A DNA stretch of 64,000 nucleotides from the NCBI GenBank assembly GCA_016169945.1, contig JADLSH010000369.1, forward strand, positions 5,722,001 through 5,786,000, given 5' to 3'. This DNA is from Trachythela sp. YZ-2020 (Eukaryota > Cnidaria > Anthozoa > Malacalcyonacea > Clavulariidae). This document shows, piece by piece, positions 12,201 to 27,200 of this stretch (positions are counted from its first letter, which is position 1; every line of letters starts with the position of its first letter). Under the pieces are notes generated by a model, which saw only the letters and a list, made by a program, of their open reading frames with translations, searched no databases and was not told where the DNA came from. A program made the position numbers and the translations under genes.

Positions 12201-15200
12201 ATGATTGAACAGTTGAATACTTTGTCTTTGATATGAATTCCAGTCTCAGCCAGAGGTCTCAGCCAGAGGTCTCAGCCAGAGGTCTCAGCCAGAGGTCTCA
12301 GCCAGAGGTCTCAGCTACATGTTATGATTCCCGACAATAAACACGTCATTTGGATGCGCAGTCGACATTACGACCTGGGGCCGGTTGTATAAAAAAGTAG
12401 TTATAGTTAACTATAGTTAGTGCGAGAGTCAATCAATCAGAATCGCTTAAGGGAAGTACGGGTGGCAGATGCGGTTAGCGCGCTGTCTCTTACCTCTGAG
12501 TTAAGCTGGCTATACAGCAGGTCGAGGGCATGGATTTACTCAGGTTGGGTAACGTCAGTGCGCTTGATAAACTCATGTAAGTTCAGATTGGTTGGTTCTC
12601 TCCTGTGCTTCGAGGGTTTTTCTCAGGGTACTCCGGTTTTCCTCCCTCGCTAAAAACTAACCCTTAGGCACTAACCACTAACTAACCAACCCTCGGAACC
12701 TTTGTCAATTGGGTTGCAAAACCTGTTCAGGCTTTCCGTCCACCTCAGAGTGGTAAACTATTAAACTAAACGGGTAGTTAAAAAGTAATTCAGAGTTTTA
12801 TACAACCGGTCCTTATTTATATTAAAAATTTATATATTTTCTGCACATCTTGAATATATGAATAATAGTTGAAGGGTTTAATTGTAGAAATAAAATTATA
12901 AATTTATAATTCTATAATTCTGGTCTATATTGCTGTTTATGAAATTGATTATAAGTAAAGAAGATTAGTAATATATAATGAAAAAACTAGAGACCTAAAT
13001 AAAAACGGTTGCGAAGGTTTCTAGTACAGGTCTCTAGCCCTACTATGTCATTTGTAAAGTATATATCTACAATTATTTTAATTGGGGGGGGGGGGGGGGG
13101 TGTGTAAAATAGACTTTTTACATAAACGTTTATGATCGCACTCAATAAAGCGATTTATAATGACCTTCAAAATATTAATACCCGTTTCAAATGCCGCTCC
13201 ATTCATGTACCGAACTCATGCGCTGACGAGGTAGAAGAGCGACGTATGATTCAGTAAGCTGCAGCAGATATATTTGGAGCGACAGATGAGTTTAACCAAA
13301 TGTACGTAAAATTTTCAATTTAATATGATAGATTTGATATTTATTTGTAATTAAAGCTATATTACTCGAATAATCTCATATTTGATATTGCATGGGCGTT
13401 ATTTTATATCCAGCTCCATGCATTATAGTCCTGAACTGAAATTCAGAAATATACATAAATATTTAGATAATAGCCACCTCCACTCCATAGACCTCTTCTC
13501 GAATGGTGAAATGGGCATGTTAGCTAACCAGCCTAATTGCCTACACCATTCAACCAGGATGACAATAAGCGAAAGAGTGATTTAGTGAAACAGTACTTAT
13601 TAACAATATAGAACTATAGTTTTACTCCTTCGATTGATGCCGTCTATACATGAATTGGCTTCTATTTCACTATATATGTCTTACACTATATGCATGGTTA
13701 CCCGTTACCCTGAACTTAGAACATTTAAAATTTATGCTCATATAGTTTATTCCCCTGGGCAAAAATTACATAAATATCAGCTACCTTAATAGCACACTCC
13801 TCTGGAATGATCCGGTGACAATCACTCGAACATTGACTTTTGTAAAATTTTCTTCAGTGGAATATGTCGATTGAAAAAATCGAACGGATACGACTTGAAA
13901 ACAAAAAGTAAATATTGCTCAATAAAATATTTAAGTATATGTTATTATGTGCAATGAAAACACAGATGAAACGCAGATTGAACAATCATAGTTGATAGAA
14001 AACAAACATGGTGTGGAAGGTTGACAAAGGTGTTCCGAAAATGATTTTGATCGCGTTCATATAATTTTGTGCACTAGCTGTCAGTGTTAGAGAACGTATA
14101 ATGTTTGTATTTCCGAATAATGAAGTAATTACCATTTGCAACCTTAGGGTTCAATCACTCAACCGTGATGTTTAGAATTCATATCAATCTCTTGCCCTAA
14201 AAAGTTGAACATTTGCTCAAATTCGGGAGCACATAGAACAAAATATTTGTCCACCCCAAGGTTCTCTTTAACAACTGTTGGAGCTCGATTGTTTCAAGCT
14301 CTCCAGCCATTTTTGCCATGTATATTTTCTATTAATTATAGTTCAATTCTGATTGAATTTAAAATATCCTGTTGTAAAATTAGCGCATCACTGTCCTTAC
14401 CATCATTATCTGTTATTGTAACCACAGTGACGGCAGGATTCGCAGTAGTCAAATGAGGTGCACTTCGTGATATTACAGTTACGGAGAAAGTTTCATCATT
14501 TTCGAGAATACCGTCTTCCAAAATTGGGATTGCTAAAGATATTACACTGCTGGAAGTGGGAATATTAACATCTCTATCAATGATACTGGTGTAATCAGTT
14601 CCAGCCACTGCTCCACTATTTCCAGTACTCAGCCTAAAAAAATAGATCATTATTCCCATTAATGAAAGAAGTGCAAGTTATTTATAGATGGTGTGTAAAC
14701 ATGGATAATAACAATTATTGAATAATATTTAAAATTCACCCGAGACAGACACCTATGATATACGTGCTCGACAACTAAGATCTTATAATGATGTTGAAAA
14801 CTTTTTACAGCTTTTACGTCACAAGATGTAGAGTCGCGTAACTTATCTCCCTATTATAACTTACATGATGTTACGCTGGTGCTGTCACACGATGCAACCT
14901 AATGTTACACTGGTTCTCAGCATAGTTAATAAAGTAACATGGTTAGGAAACTCGTCAATTTACAAAGCAATTGAATGGGATTTATGTTGAACGGTACCTG
15001 ACCGTGCACAAATCTTTTGTTTTACATTCATCAATATTTCAGTCAATAAACATGGTTTGGAGATTGAGCCCAAACATTTCTATTGGTCGATTCATAAAAC
15101 TACAATATATTCTGTAACCGTGACCGTGCACAAATGCAAACAAAAACATAGAACAAAAGCGAAAGCCGAGTTTCCTAACCATTTCATTTCTATTAACTAT

Positions 15201-18200
15201 GTACTCAGGTTACACGATGTAGCCCAATGTTTCGTTGGTGCTGTTGGACGATGCAATATCTCATGCAACTTGTCTCCAAACGGCGTTGCCTCAATACAAA
15301 AATTATAGGGAGACAAGCTGCATCAAGCACTTTACAGAGTAGAAGTCGGTTCTTGGTGGTAGCAACAATTTCAGCAAGCTTTTTCAACATTGCAGTATCT
15401 AACATACCTGATCATTACTGTTGCGTGAAGTCTATTGCTCACTGAGTGTAGCACCCAATATTGCAAGACAAGCTGCATGAAAGATTGCACCATATGACAG
15501 CGCGTGCGACCGAGTACTTGAACTAAAATAATTGTTGCAAATACTTGACAGCTTGGAAGAAGACTGTTTTACCTGGCAGTGAGGTCTATATCTCTTACTC
15601 CGGTAACATCAAGTCTCACAATTACTTGACCAGCACTTTCACTAACTTCATAAGTACTGGATTGAAACTTCACTGTAGCAACTGTAAAAATGGTCAAAAT
15701 TTTAAGTTTGTGAGTTCGCGGCAAGTATGTATATAAATATCAGACATGTTCTCGCTGGCTACTTTACTTTAATATCTCCACAAGAGATAAGAGCCTGGGA
15801 ACGAGGTTGCTTTACAGTGCAATCTCCGACGAAATAGCCATTCACGACCGAACGTTTTGACACTCCAGTCTAGTGCCTACATCAGCGTTGGTCTAAATTC
15901 GCGACGTGGCACTTATACACTAGAAGGATGACGTCATCAGCTTTAGATCACCTCCGATGTAGAAACTATAGACAGGCTTGTCGAAACGTTGTGTCATGAA
16001 TGTAATTTGTCGGGAATTGCTTTGACTTACTTACACCAAAGTAGTAAACACAAATTCAAATTAGGTAAAATTTAAAAATTTTGCATGACACATACTTTTA
16101 CAATTTTCGCATAAATGTTAAACTTTTCATTAAACATAGTCAAATGAATTCATGATAAACGTTTGGGGTAATGTCCAACAAGGAATTTGGGATTTATTTA
16201 TTTATTTACAATCTTTGTCAAGGACTTTCTGGTTGAATGAACCAGACCATGCTAGTTGGATATACAATAAGGCATCTTGTTAGAAACTAATCCTATTCCT
16301 CTGGTATAAATTATTCAGAATTTTAGTGAATTGAAATAAGATCAATCATATTCAATGAAGATGATATGAGAACTGGGCCAAAGTCTTTGTTCTTTCTTTT
16401 TGTTCATGTTTATGCAAACTTGTTCACGATGACGACAATGGACTTTTGGCACAATAAAGAAATTATCCAATGCCATCATCTTGTTCAATCACTTAACCGT
16501 GCTGTTGAAATATTAACATAAATTCTAAAAACTTATGCACGGCGAAGTCACCTGAGCAAAAAATTATGGCTCATTATAGACGCTTTGAAGTTTGCCGATT
16601 CTCCACAGCATATGTCCATAATTGACTATCAGGCCGCATCAATACAACAAGTGATAAGAGCAATATATCGAGATCAGTGTTTAGTAATGTACATACCGTC
16701 ATTATCCACAATACGAACTGTAGCTGGACTGTTCACGATATTCACATCTGGATCCGTAGTTGATAACGAGACAGAAAATTGTTCGTCTCCTTCTACACGA
16801 TTATTATCCACTAATGGTATACGCACCAATTTTGGGTCAGTATCTCCAGGAGAGAAAGTTAGTTGTTCAGTGTGGTTGGTAAAGTCTGCATCGGCTGCAG
16901 CAGTTCCAGGGCTGGTCGAAAGACTATATATAACATATATCAAAATTTGTCAAGAAAATTTACAACCCATCAATGCTCAATAGACGCTTCCTGAATTAGC
17001 TTGAGTGCAAACGAAATAATAGTATAGTATAATAGCTGTATATAAAGCAGTGTTGCTCTTAGAGCTAACATCGTTAAATAAATATTTATTAAACGAAACA
17101 ACTTCAGGAAGGCAATATTATCAGGAAAGTTTAAGAAAATTATAGCTGCTGAGAAGAATAAGATATTACCTGACTATGAAATCCCTTTCAACAATCCCTG
17201 ACTGTATCTGAACAATGACGTTTGCAAAACCGTCATTTTCATTAACTGTATAAGTTTCTTGAGAAAATGCAACACCAATAGCTAATGAAAAATATTTAAA
17301 ATTTTCACGAAAACATTGATTTTGTTAATTAAAATAATAGATATTATAAATCAAAGGTTAATAATTAAACCCTAAAGGTGATTATTTAGCTACTTAAGAA
17401 TCAGTAAGCGCTATGGTTGTACAGTTAAAACCAAAAATCGTTGCCACTTAACGCTTATAGTTAGCGTTTTTCAAACCATGCGAACAGACCTTGTCCGCCA
17501 TTTTTGGGTGGCAAAGCGCACGGAGCGAGTAGACGGTCACAAGCCAAGTAATGAATTTAGTGAAGCAAACACCAAGTTCTATTATTTATAAGTACTATTT
17601 ACTTCACCAAATCACTCCTTTGCTTGTTATCATCCTCTGTTGCTGCGCTGTTTGCCCCCTGAAGGCCTGGTCGCGTAGTGTTAGAAAGGTTAATTATATG
17701 CGAAACTTCATGGGAAAAACGTTATAGCTACGTCGGCAATGTTAGTCGTGATACGATAGAAAACATCTTCTGGATTGTCTATGGTGACACCAACATGCAC
17801 TTAACAATGTTATTCCCTGAATAAAATAGATATAATTGGTTTGAATGGGAATTATAATCAAAAAGTCCTTTTCAGAACTTGAATTTCTTATCAATTTGGA
17901 TGGATTAATTAATAAAAGATTTTGGAATCCTTGCTCTAGACGCAAGTGGAGGTTGCTTCAAAATCTTAACGTTACTTTCTAAAAACGCATAAGTCACATA
18001 TAAATACGAACCGTCATTGTCGATAATAGTGATCGTCATTAAAGGAATATCTCCAGTGGTCACGTGACTGTTGATTGATGATAGCCTTAAGGTAATAGTC
18101 TCCAGTCCCTCCAGCCGTTGATCATCAATTGTACTAATGGTGAATGTTTTTGTGGACGGATCACCAGGATTGTAGAGAAATACTTTAGTGAATGCACTAT

Positions 18201-21200
18201 AGTCTGCGTTTTCTGTTGCCGATCCGCCAACCTGAACACTAAAATTCACGAAAATGTATTTTACGCATACATGATTTAGCAATATCCGCAGTGAGACTTT
18301 TCATTTACCGACCACATACTTTACAGTAATTGTGACATCACTATCTTAACCTACAGGAAAAGTAGTGACTTCCATACGATGTGTTCCCCTACCTAGTCTG
18401 GTAGGTTGGGATGAACATATACGCGCATGCGCTGCACAGGAAAGGAATACAGAAATTATAAAGTACCCTAACCTTGACAACACCGCGGAAAAACGTCTGC
18501 GCATACGCCAACTTGACTGAAATTTACCTGGAGAAAACTTGGTTTGCAAGTATTCCGGTGAATTCCGGTGGGGCGAATACTCAAAATGGCCATCAAAAGA
18601 AGTGACTTACTCGTGTTGTTTTTGTTATAAAATTGTGAGTGAAATAATGAATGTGTCAACTTAAAAACTAGAAATAATTATAGTTCACAAGTTCAAGAAA
18701 TAGTATCATGCAAGAAAATGAACCAAAGATGACTGGCGATAAATTTATCGTGTAAAAAATTATCATACGGAACCATGCAAGAATATTTTTCGTAGGTTTA
18801 TTGATGCACCACATTTTTGTCCATATCTTTTTTTGCGTAGCATAAAAATGTTTTGCGTAAACATTAATTAAACTTTATGATATACTCGAAAGATTAAGGA
18901 CATTAAGAACCATATATTCCTGGGAATTTGCTTATATTTTTGGTTTAAACTTGTGTAATTGATAATTTTGCACGAAGTGCTCGATACATCCCCGTATAAA
19001 CAAACGATTTTTTATTTCATTTTAATTTATTTTTATACAATAGATGTTAGAGGACTAATGATTAAGGTATGGTCTATCCGTCTGCCTTATTATTCTGTTT
19101 GTTTCACTTATTTTGAACGTGTACATGGCTATGTTCTCGCCATTTTTTAGTTCGCGCGCATGCGCAGACGTTTTTCCGTGGTGTTAGCCTTGACAAAGTC
19201 TTCTTTGAAGTATTCAACTGCCGCTAATAGATGGCAATCAAATACTATTTCGTTTGGAACGAAAATATTCACTGTATGTCCCGGTCGCTTCAATCCTAAT
19301 CTTCTCAAGATCGTGACAAGCTGGGCTAAGGCATCATTTCACTCAAGACAGAAATAGTTGTTTTCCAGTGGTTGAAGTAATAGCTTTGTTGGAACATGGT
19401 GTTATACTCAAACTATGTTACTTAAGGACGAAATGAATAAATATATCAATAATTTTTACTCAGATGAGAAATTGTCCCAAAATCAATAAGCTTCGGAAGG
19501 GCCTTCGCTCGAAACGTCGAAGTTCTTGTTGAATTTTTCAGGTAGTTTGATCATAAAGACCCGAAACTTATTGTATAGACGCTACCTACACTGACACCAC
19601 ACGTTCGAGATATTATCCCAAAATGAATCCATATATATTTTGAACATTTTTTATCCATAACTTATCCGACAAAGGAAAATTTATTACCCTCCCCAACACT
19701 TTACCCCACTATATGTGGCACGAGACACTACCCTGACTTCATATATGGGCGAATACCGCGATGTAGTAACAGGACTAAATGAGGCTCTCTCGAGACATAC
19801 CTTACAACAGCGATCTCATCAATTCCTCCATTCAGATAAAATGAAATTTCTACGTCTTCTCCTTCGTTTATAACTGCCGAAGCTCTTGTGAACGAAACTT
19901 CAGCAACTGAAAACAAATTTCAAACAAAATATAATATTAGAATTAACACCATCATATAATTTTTTCATATAATTATCATCCACGAAACGTAGACGCTTCA
20001 TTTTCTCGTCCTCTTTGACGTCGCGTTGTGTTTGCTAAAGCTGTCTAGTATCTTTTCAGGCCGTGCTACCAACACTGGAACTCCAGTGATAATCTAGTGT
20101 ACACTCATTTGTAACAGTTGATTATGCAAATAGCATATACCAATAGGAACAAATGTCATGCTAAAATCGCGCAATCTGTTTTCTCAACGTTGCGTACTAA
20201 TGTTATACCATTTTTTGACTGCATAATATATTACTCTTGCCCACCCTAAATATTTAATGACTGTTGGGCACCCGAAATATTTCATGACGGTCGGTAAACA
20301 TGAATATATTAAATGACTGTTGCTCACATGAATATTTCATGACTGTTGCTCACTCTATGTATTTTAGTGGACGCCTACTTATCCTGGATATTTAATATGC
20401 TTACCGTTAACAACCCGACTCTAAAACAGTAAAACTATCTATACTATTACCATTATTTATCACTGAATTGATGTACCCTTATTACTGAATTGGTAAGAAA
20501 GGTAGTGTTATCGTATAGGGGTCAATAATTCTGTAGGTATTTACCAGAATATGCAGTTGATCATCTACATACCATAACAATAGGTACCATTGCCATTAAA
20601 ACCGTCTTTACAATCACAAGAAAATGATCCGATGGAATTAATACAGTCTGCATTTTCGTGACAATTGTCCAAATCCCGATCACATTCATTAATATCTGTA
20701 ATTCAAAGAAGACATGTTATATAATATGATGAAGGTGTCCTTCAGTAGTATGTTTATAACAATGTACCATTCTTAATCACAATGATTGAGCTTCTTAAGC
20801 TTGGGGGCGGGGACTGTAACGCCGAAGCTTTCGTGGAACTGTCCCCGAGATTGTCAGTTTGATAGAAGCTCAGACATTGAAGATTATTTTTTTATTCCTT
20901 GTTATATCTTAACAAAATTACAGAAGCTGACTTCACTTGAAGCTCAATCAGCATGCTTTATGACATTTTGGAGAGGTTTTTCTACAAAGATGCAGTATTT
21001 CTATAACCACGCATGATGCCTCACGAGTCACGTACCCTGTTCTATTCTCTCTTTTGGATAATTTCCCACACTAGCAAGGTTGGCTCATACTCGTCATTTT
21101 TACATAGGTTGGTTTTACTAGGGGGCAGTACCGAGCAGTAGATGGTGGTCAACCGACAATTATATCAGAGTAAGAAAAGCAATTACTGATTCATTCTATT

Positions 21201-24200
21201 TTGTGTAATAGTGATGGTGGTTATTGAAGGCCAATATATATAGGGTGGAAAAATGTCAGATATATATACGTAATATATAGTCAGGTTTACTCGCTGCTAA
21301 AAGTGTCATGAAATGTTGACCATCATCTACAGCACATGTAACGTTTACTGAAAGTACCAATATTGTAGTTGTTTTTATAAAACTTACCACTACACTGTTT
21401 CCCATTTCCTTCGAAACCACTGTGGCAAATACAGACGAATTCTGGGTCTGTATTGATACAAGTTGCATTCACATGGCAATCGTCTGTGTTACTTTCACAT
21501 TCATCGATATCTTAACAAAAAAACACAGGCGTATTCAATATAGATAAATAAATTCAAATAGAGATATTATGCTTTAGAGATGTTGCATTTGGTGGTGAGA
21601 ATTGGTGGAGATGTACGTACACGGTGCTAAAATTTATGTTCAGCAATTCAGCTTCTTTTTTGCCCAAATTTTACTTGTTTATAGGTATTGCGTATTTGGG
21701 CAATAAGACCGACCACACAAATAATCTATCCCAAAAACACAATATATGATTAAGAATCAGATTTCGACGAAGACACTTCATCAAAGAGTTGGTAAGATGA
21801 AACAAGCAAACTCTTTACCTTAAAAGCATCTGCAGTCATCTGACGAAATTTCGCAGAGAAATTTCGCTAGTTTAGCCTTTACTGCTTCAATATGAATTTC
21901 ATTGCGTTAAGCTACGATGAACCATCGCATTAGTCGCATTGCTTAGAATAGGGAAGAGAATGTAGCATAAAGCTATAGGTTACTGGATTATTTATACATT
22001 ACCCTAAATAACGATTCTCATATTATATCCACAATTTATGTTATTGTGAGTGATCAAAGGTAGAAGCATGAATTTGGTGTATATACTGTGTTCAATATCT
22101 AACATATTCAATAGCTCTTAAAATTATACTGAATGTGTTTCCAACAATCTTTACAGTGCAACCACTATTAGACTTATAAATTATGCAGTGGTTTGGAAAC
22201 TAGACCAAAATCTTCGTTACATATTTTTACGCACAGTGAAGTCAATGCACTTTTGGTGTAATGAAACAATCCTTCAATCACATCATCTATTAGATCGCTC
22301 AGACGCTCACCCGTGCCATTTAAGTATTAACGAGCAAAGTCTTAAAGATTTGTGCACGTTGAAGTCGTCTCAATATAAAATATTAGCTTTGAAGTTTGCC
22401 GACTTCGACCAGACTATGTGGCGATTGACTATGATAAAAACATTAACACCACTGCTAGCGTTACCAAGGTGTTAGAGGAACTGGACTATTTTCAAGATAG
22501 GTGTAGAAACGTTAGGCTTAAGCCTATTACGCTTTACAAGAATATAAATAACCACGTGGGATTAGATTTTGTCAGCTATCTCAGTACCAGTTGATAGCAT
22601 GCATGTCTAGACATCTCGACATAAAAGCGGTTAACGTTCCATTCTCCAGAACCTTATAATACCATGCAGAATGCCCTCTTGCCTGCCATAATTAGAGATT
22701 AGAATGCCGTCCTGGATGAGGTTGTGTGTCTTCCTACCCTTACCCAATTCAAGGAGGGGCCACCCATGCTAAATGATATCCAGTGACACTAACAATGAAG
22801 ATCTTACGTTGGTGCGTATTGCCAGCGCTACTGCATGTAAATTTCAAGTTATCTACAATTTTTCTCTTTACTGTTAATTTGAAGTGCTAAAAGCATCTTG
22901 GCATTGTGTTAAATTAAGACCATGTGATGGTGTTAAATAAAATGCTATTTTAACACCGATTTGTGTGGGTGTTATTTGCTTAATTTAAGGAGGCTCCCTA
23001 CAGTTTTAATTCTGTGGCACGCAAATGTGCTCTAAGGTCCATTATTTGCTTATTTTTCAAGGTATGGTCACGAGACTTGGCCATCAGATTGCCACAATAT
23101 TGCGGATTACGAAGAACAAAAAATGTTTCTAAATATTTACGTTGCCATGGTAACAACGCGATTTAAAGATCGTCGTATTTTTATCTTCTTTCTTAGCCGA
23201 ATTCCTCGGAGCCGAATTTTTTTTATTGCAAAAAAAACGTTTTTTTGAGATTTAAAAAAATTCGGCTCCGAGGAATTTTTTTTAAATCGCATATTTCAAT
23301 ACTTTGTACTTTAGGTGCTCATGTGCAAAAAATAAAAAAGTTTTACCGAAGGAAAATCCAAAAAATTAAGAAAGAAGATAAAAATACGACGATCTTTAAA
23401 TCGCGTTGTTACCATGGCAACGTAAATATTTAGAAACATTTTTTGTTCTTCGTAATCCGCAATATTGTGGCAATCTGATGACCATACCTTGAAAAATAAG
23501 CAAATAATGGACCTTAGAGCACATTTGCGTGCTACAGAATTAAAACTGTAGGGAGCCTCCTTAAAACCTTTCTTGGATTATAATATCCCCATTTTCACTA
23601 GTAAAAATGTCAAATAACACATTTTATAGGGTTAGATAATGGTGTTATTCTAACACGATCAACATCTTGTAAATACATTTATTAACCCACCAACTGAGTC
23701 GTCATGCAATGGTGACGTTGTTGGTTTTATCCATTATGAAACTATCACATATAATTTCACATGCGAAATTGTGTGTGGAATTGGAACATTTCACCTTTGA
23801 AAATGCTCGCTCATTTCAAATGTGAAATTCTGAATTTTGACATAGGAAATTTAAGTTTCACATATTCTTTCACATATGAAAGTAATGGTTAATATGTGAA
23901 AACTAATTTTACACGTGCAATTATTTTTTCATATGTGGAATTGGAACAGTTCACATGCATGTGATAAGACAGTTTCACATATGAAATCATATGTGAAATT
24001 TTTGTAAGGGATGCATGGTATAATTATATTACCGTTACAGATTTTTCCATCACCGGAGTAGCCATCCTTACACTGACATATATACGAACCAAACGTCTCG
24101 ATACAATTAGCTCGTACATGACAAGGGAAAGCTCCTGCTTCAAAACTACATTCCAGAATATCTAGAACATATAATTCAACATTTAGTACAGAGGAAAATT

Positions 24201-27200
24201 TAGGGATGAGGTGGAAATTTGGAGCGGGGAATTCTTTCACATTTTGTTTGGGGAATATGGATTTTTTTGTATACTGCAGGTCAACGGAATTAGGATATTT
24301 TCAAGATGTGACGTGAATACGGAATTTTTTAGAAAACAAAAGAAAGAATGCGAATATTTTTTTAAATCTTGCCGCGGGGATGTGGAATTTTAAAGCTCCA
24401 GAAAGAGAAAATGAAGTGACAAAATCAATAAGCCAGCAAAAATTCTTTCTCTGTAAAATATCTAAAAACGTTGACGAAAACTAAAATGATAAATTCAGGA
24501 AAATATATCCAAAATGTGCTAATCCCCCAAAAATATTTTCTTGAATTTCATTCAAAAATCATTAAAACTTGCCAAATATACCAAAATCTCTAATTAAGGT
24601 TTCAGGAAAGTGACACACGAACGTGTAACGGTCGCAAGCGTAAACGGTATACTAAATAAGAAGCTTCTTAGAGCGGTAGCCATCGCCTTTAGCTGGCGGG
24701 CAGAATTTGGTTGCGGGAAAAAGATCCAAGCAACCCATGTGACTCATGTGATGCCAGCGGAGGAGGTTACTGAGAGAGTAAATGTTTGAAGTCTTGCAAC
24801 TTTATGATGGAGTAAACTCCGAAACGTTAATATTGAATAAATATTTTGCTTTTTTTGGTTGTTAAAAAGAAAATATGAGCGAGACGGTTTGTTATGAGTA
24901 TAATTAAGATTTCGTATTCATATTTGATTTACAGGTCAAACGGGTTTCCTTACCTACACAATTTAATCCATTACCAGACAAACCGTTTGGACAATGACAG
25001 GTGTATGAGCCAATGTTATTAGTGCAAATGGCGGCGGCATGACAGTTGTCTAAATTCTCATCACATTCATTAATATCTTAAAATATAAAACAACAATGAA
25101 TACAATATTCATGAATAATTATTAACAAATATACAATGTATTTGTTAATGTAAACAGTTGTGGCAAACTCTGCCGTCTTCAGTATAAATTAAAAGTGAAA
25201 TATTCAGTCCAATTCACAATATGAAAATTTAAAAACTTTAATCTGCATGTTTAATATAAGAGAATATTAACAATGACATTGTTGTTGGGCCAGATAAAAT
25301 CCCCAAATTTCAATTAAATGGCACTCAAAAACTTAACCGCGACTGACTAACACGTGAAGAACTTCATTGTTTAGAATTAAGGTTAAACAATCATGTTATT
25401 GGTGCGCGAGATCGATGATTGTTTTATATCAATGCCGTTACCCTGCATGTTACAACAACCTTCTGGCTTTAACAAGTATAATTGTTATCAAAATTATAAA
25501 AATGATCAACTACTCCAGTTTATAAACTACTTACCGATACAAATACTCCCATTCCATCTATATCCAACTTGGCAGTCACAATAGAAGCTACCAATTGTGT
25601 TTCTACAAATACCATTGAGGCCACATCGGTTTGGGTCAGTATCACATTCATTAATATCTAAAGTAATAGATTTTTATATGTATAACTATATAGATATATT
25701 TAATATTCATAAAATTGGCTCTAGATCTATTTTAGCTAGCTGAGGCTTAATCATTTTCTCCAACGAATCCAAAAAAAACTTTGCTGAATGTCATAAGAAA
25801 GTTTAATTGACTTGTCTACGGACTGATTCGTCTATTGCATGAGAAAAAATTCTCTGAGCATTTTACTGGATGCATTTAAAAATGATATCAAATTTGTGGT
25901 GACATTTTTCTAAATGCCTCAATTAGAAAAAAATAGATGATAATTGCTTCATTCGTAGGCATAAACCAAAATAGTTAATTAGAATCATGGTATATTAAGA
26001 ATATTACCCTGGCAAACTCTTCCATCACCAAAAAATCCTGCCTTGCAAGCACATTCAAAAGATCCAGGTGTTTCACTGCACGTGGCATTCACATGACAAT
26101 TATGTCTTGCTAGTAGACATTCAGGGATATCTAAAACAAAGAAAAGTTTGGTACATGCAAATTCTGTAATCACAATAAATGTCATCCCAAAAGATAGTAA
26201 AACCTCGAAGTGGTTTAGCCCTATGAAAGGTAAGGGTATCTCCGTTACATGGCTAAAAGTTTGTGGGTGGTTACATTTTTTAATGGTTTCGTGGGTGTGA
26301 TTTTTAATTGCAAATGATTCCCGGTAGCATGCTCCTGGCGTTAGATTTCATCATTTGATTTCTGAAACCAAACCACAGCCTAGATGAACAACGCATGTCT
26401 AGTATTCTTCGAACGTGCACCTATTGTCATTATACGGTTTGAGGAAAACTTAATGAACAACACTCTAGTGACGTGAATTTTCCAGTACATCAAGTCAGTG
26501 CAGAGTTGTACACCATCTAAGTAATAATTTCTTATACTTTCGATCTAAAGTAGCTGACTTAACTAAGGGAAAGGCGCTAACCGTGATTATAAAATATGGT
26601 CTCACCTATACATCCGCCACCTGCAAGCCCAGGGTTACCCGTATAGCCAGCAATGCAGGTACACACAAATGAATCGGGAACGTCCCTACACATCGTGTTC
26701 TGGCCGCATGGGTCGGTTGTACACAGGACTAAAGAGAAATATATTGAAAAATGTTAGAATATAACATTAGATTGTAAACATTGATCTACCATAAAAATGT
26801 TAAAAACCAGGGAATAAACTTGTCTTAAAATATGAGCCCTAGGTAAGCGTTGTTGACGTTGTCAAATCAAACACTATCATTCCCAAGTATGTGGATAACA
26901 CCCTGACTCGTACACAATCCCCGAATGTTTGAAAAATATAATGATGCATGATGGGAATGAAGCAGGTTAGCCTGATCTATATATGACTATTTGTATTAAT
27001 TTGACGACTGGATATACGAGTCAGGATAACACCATCCAATCGCAGAGTACTTTGTGTCTGATCGTTTAGAGGAAATTTTTTTAAATTTTACTGGATTCAT
27101 GTGAGATGCAGTAATAGTATTTGTGCACGTGTGGCCGCGGGTAAAGTGGAACATTCCAATAATTCCTGCTATGGACCAGTTATAATGTGATTTATGTTAA

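Noticed and set aside
17742..18000. Open frame next to gene A exon 10 as an exon extension
   Set aside because: The Calx-beta domain ends exactly at a splice donor (18011-18010); the extra codons are read-through into the intron.
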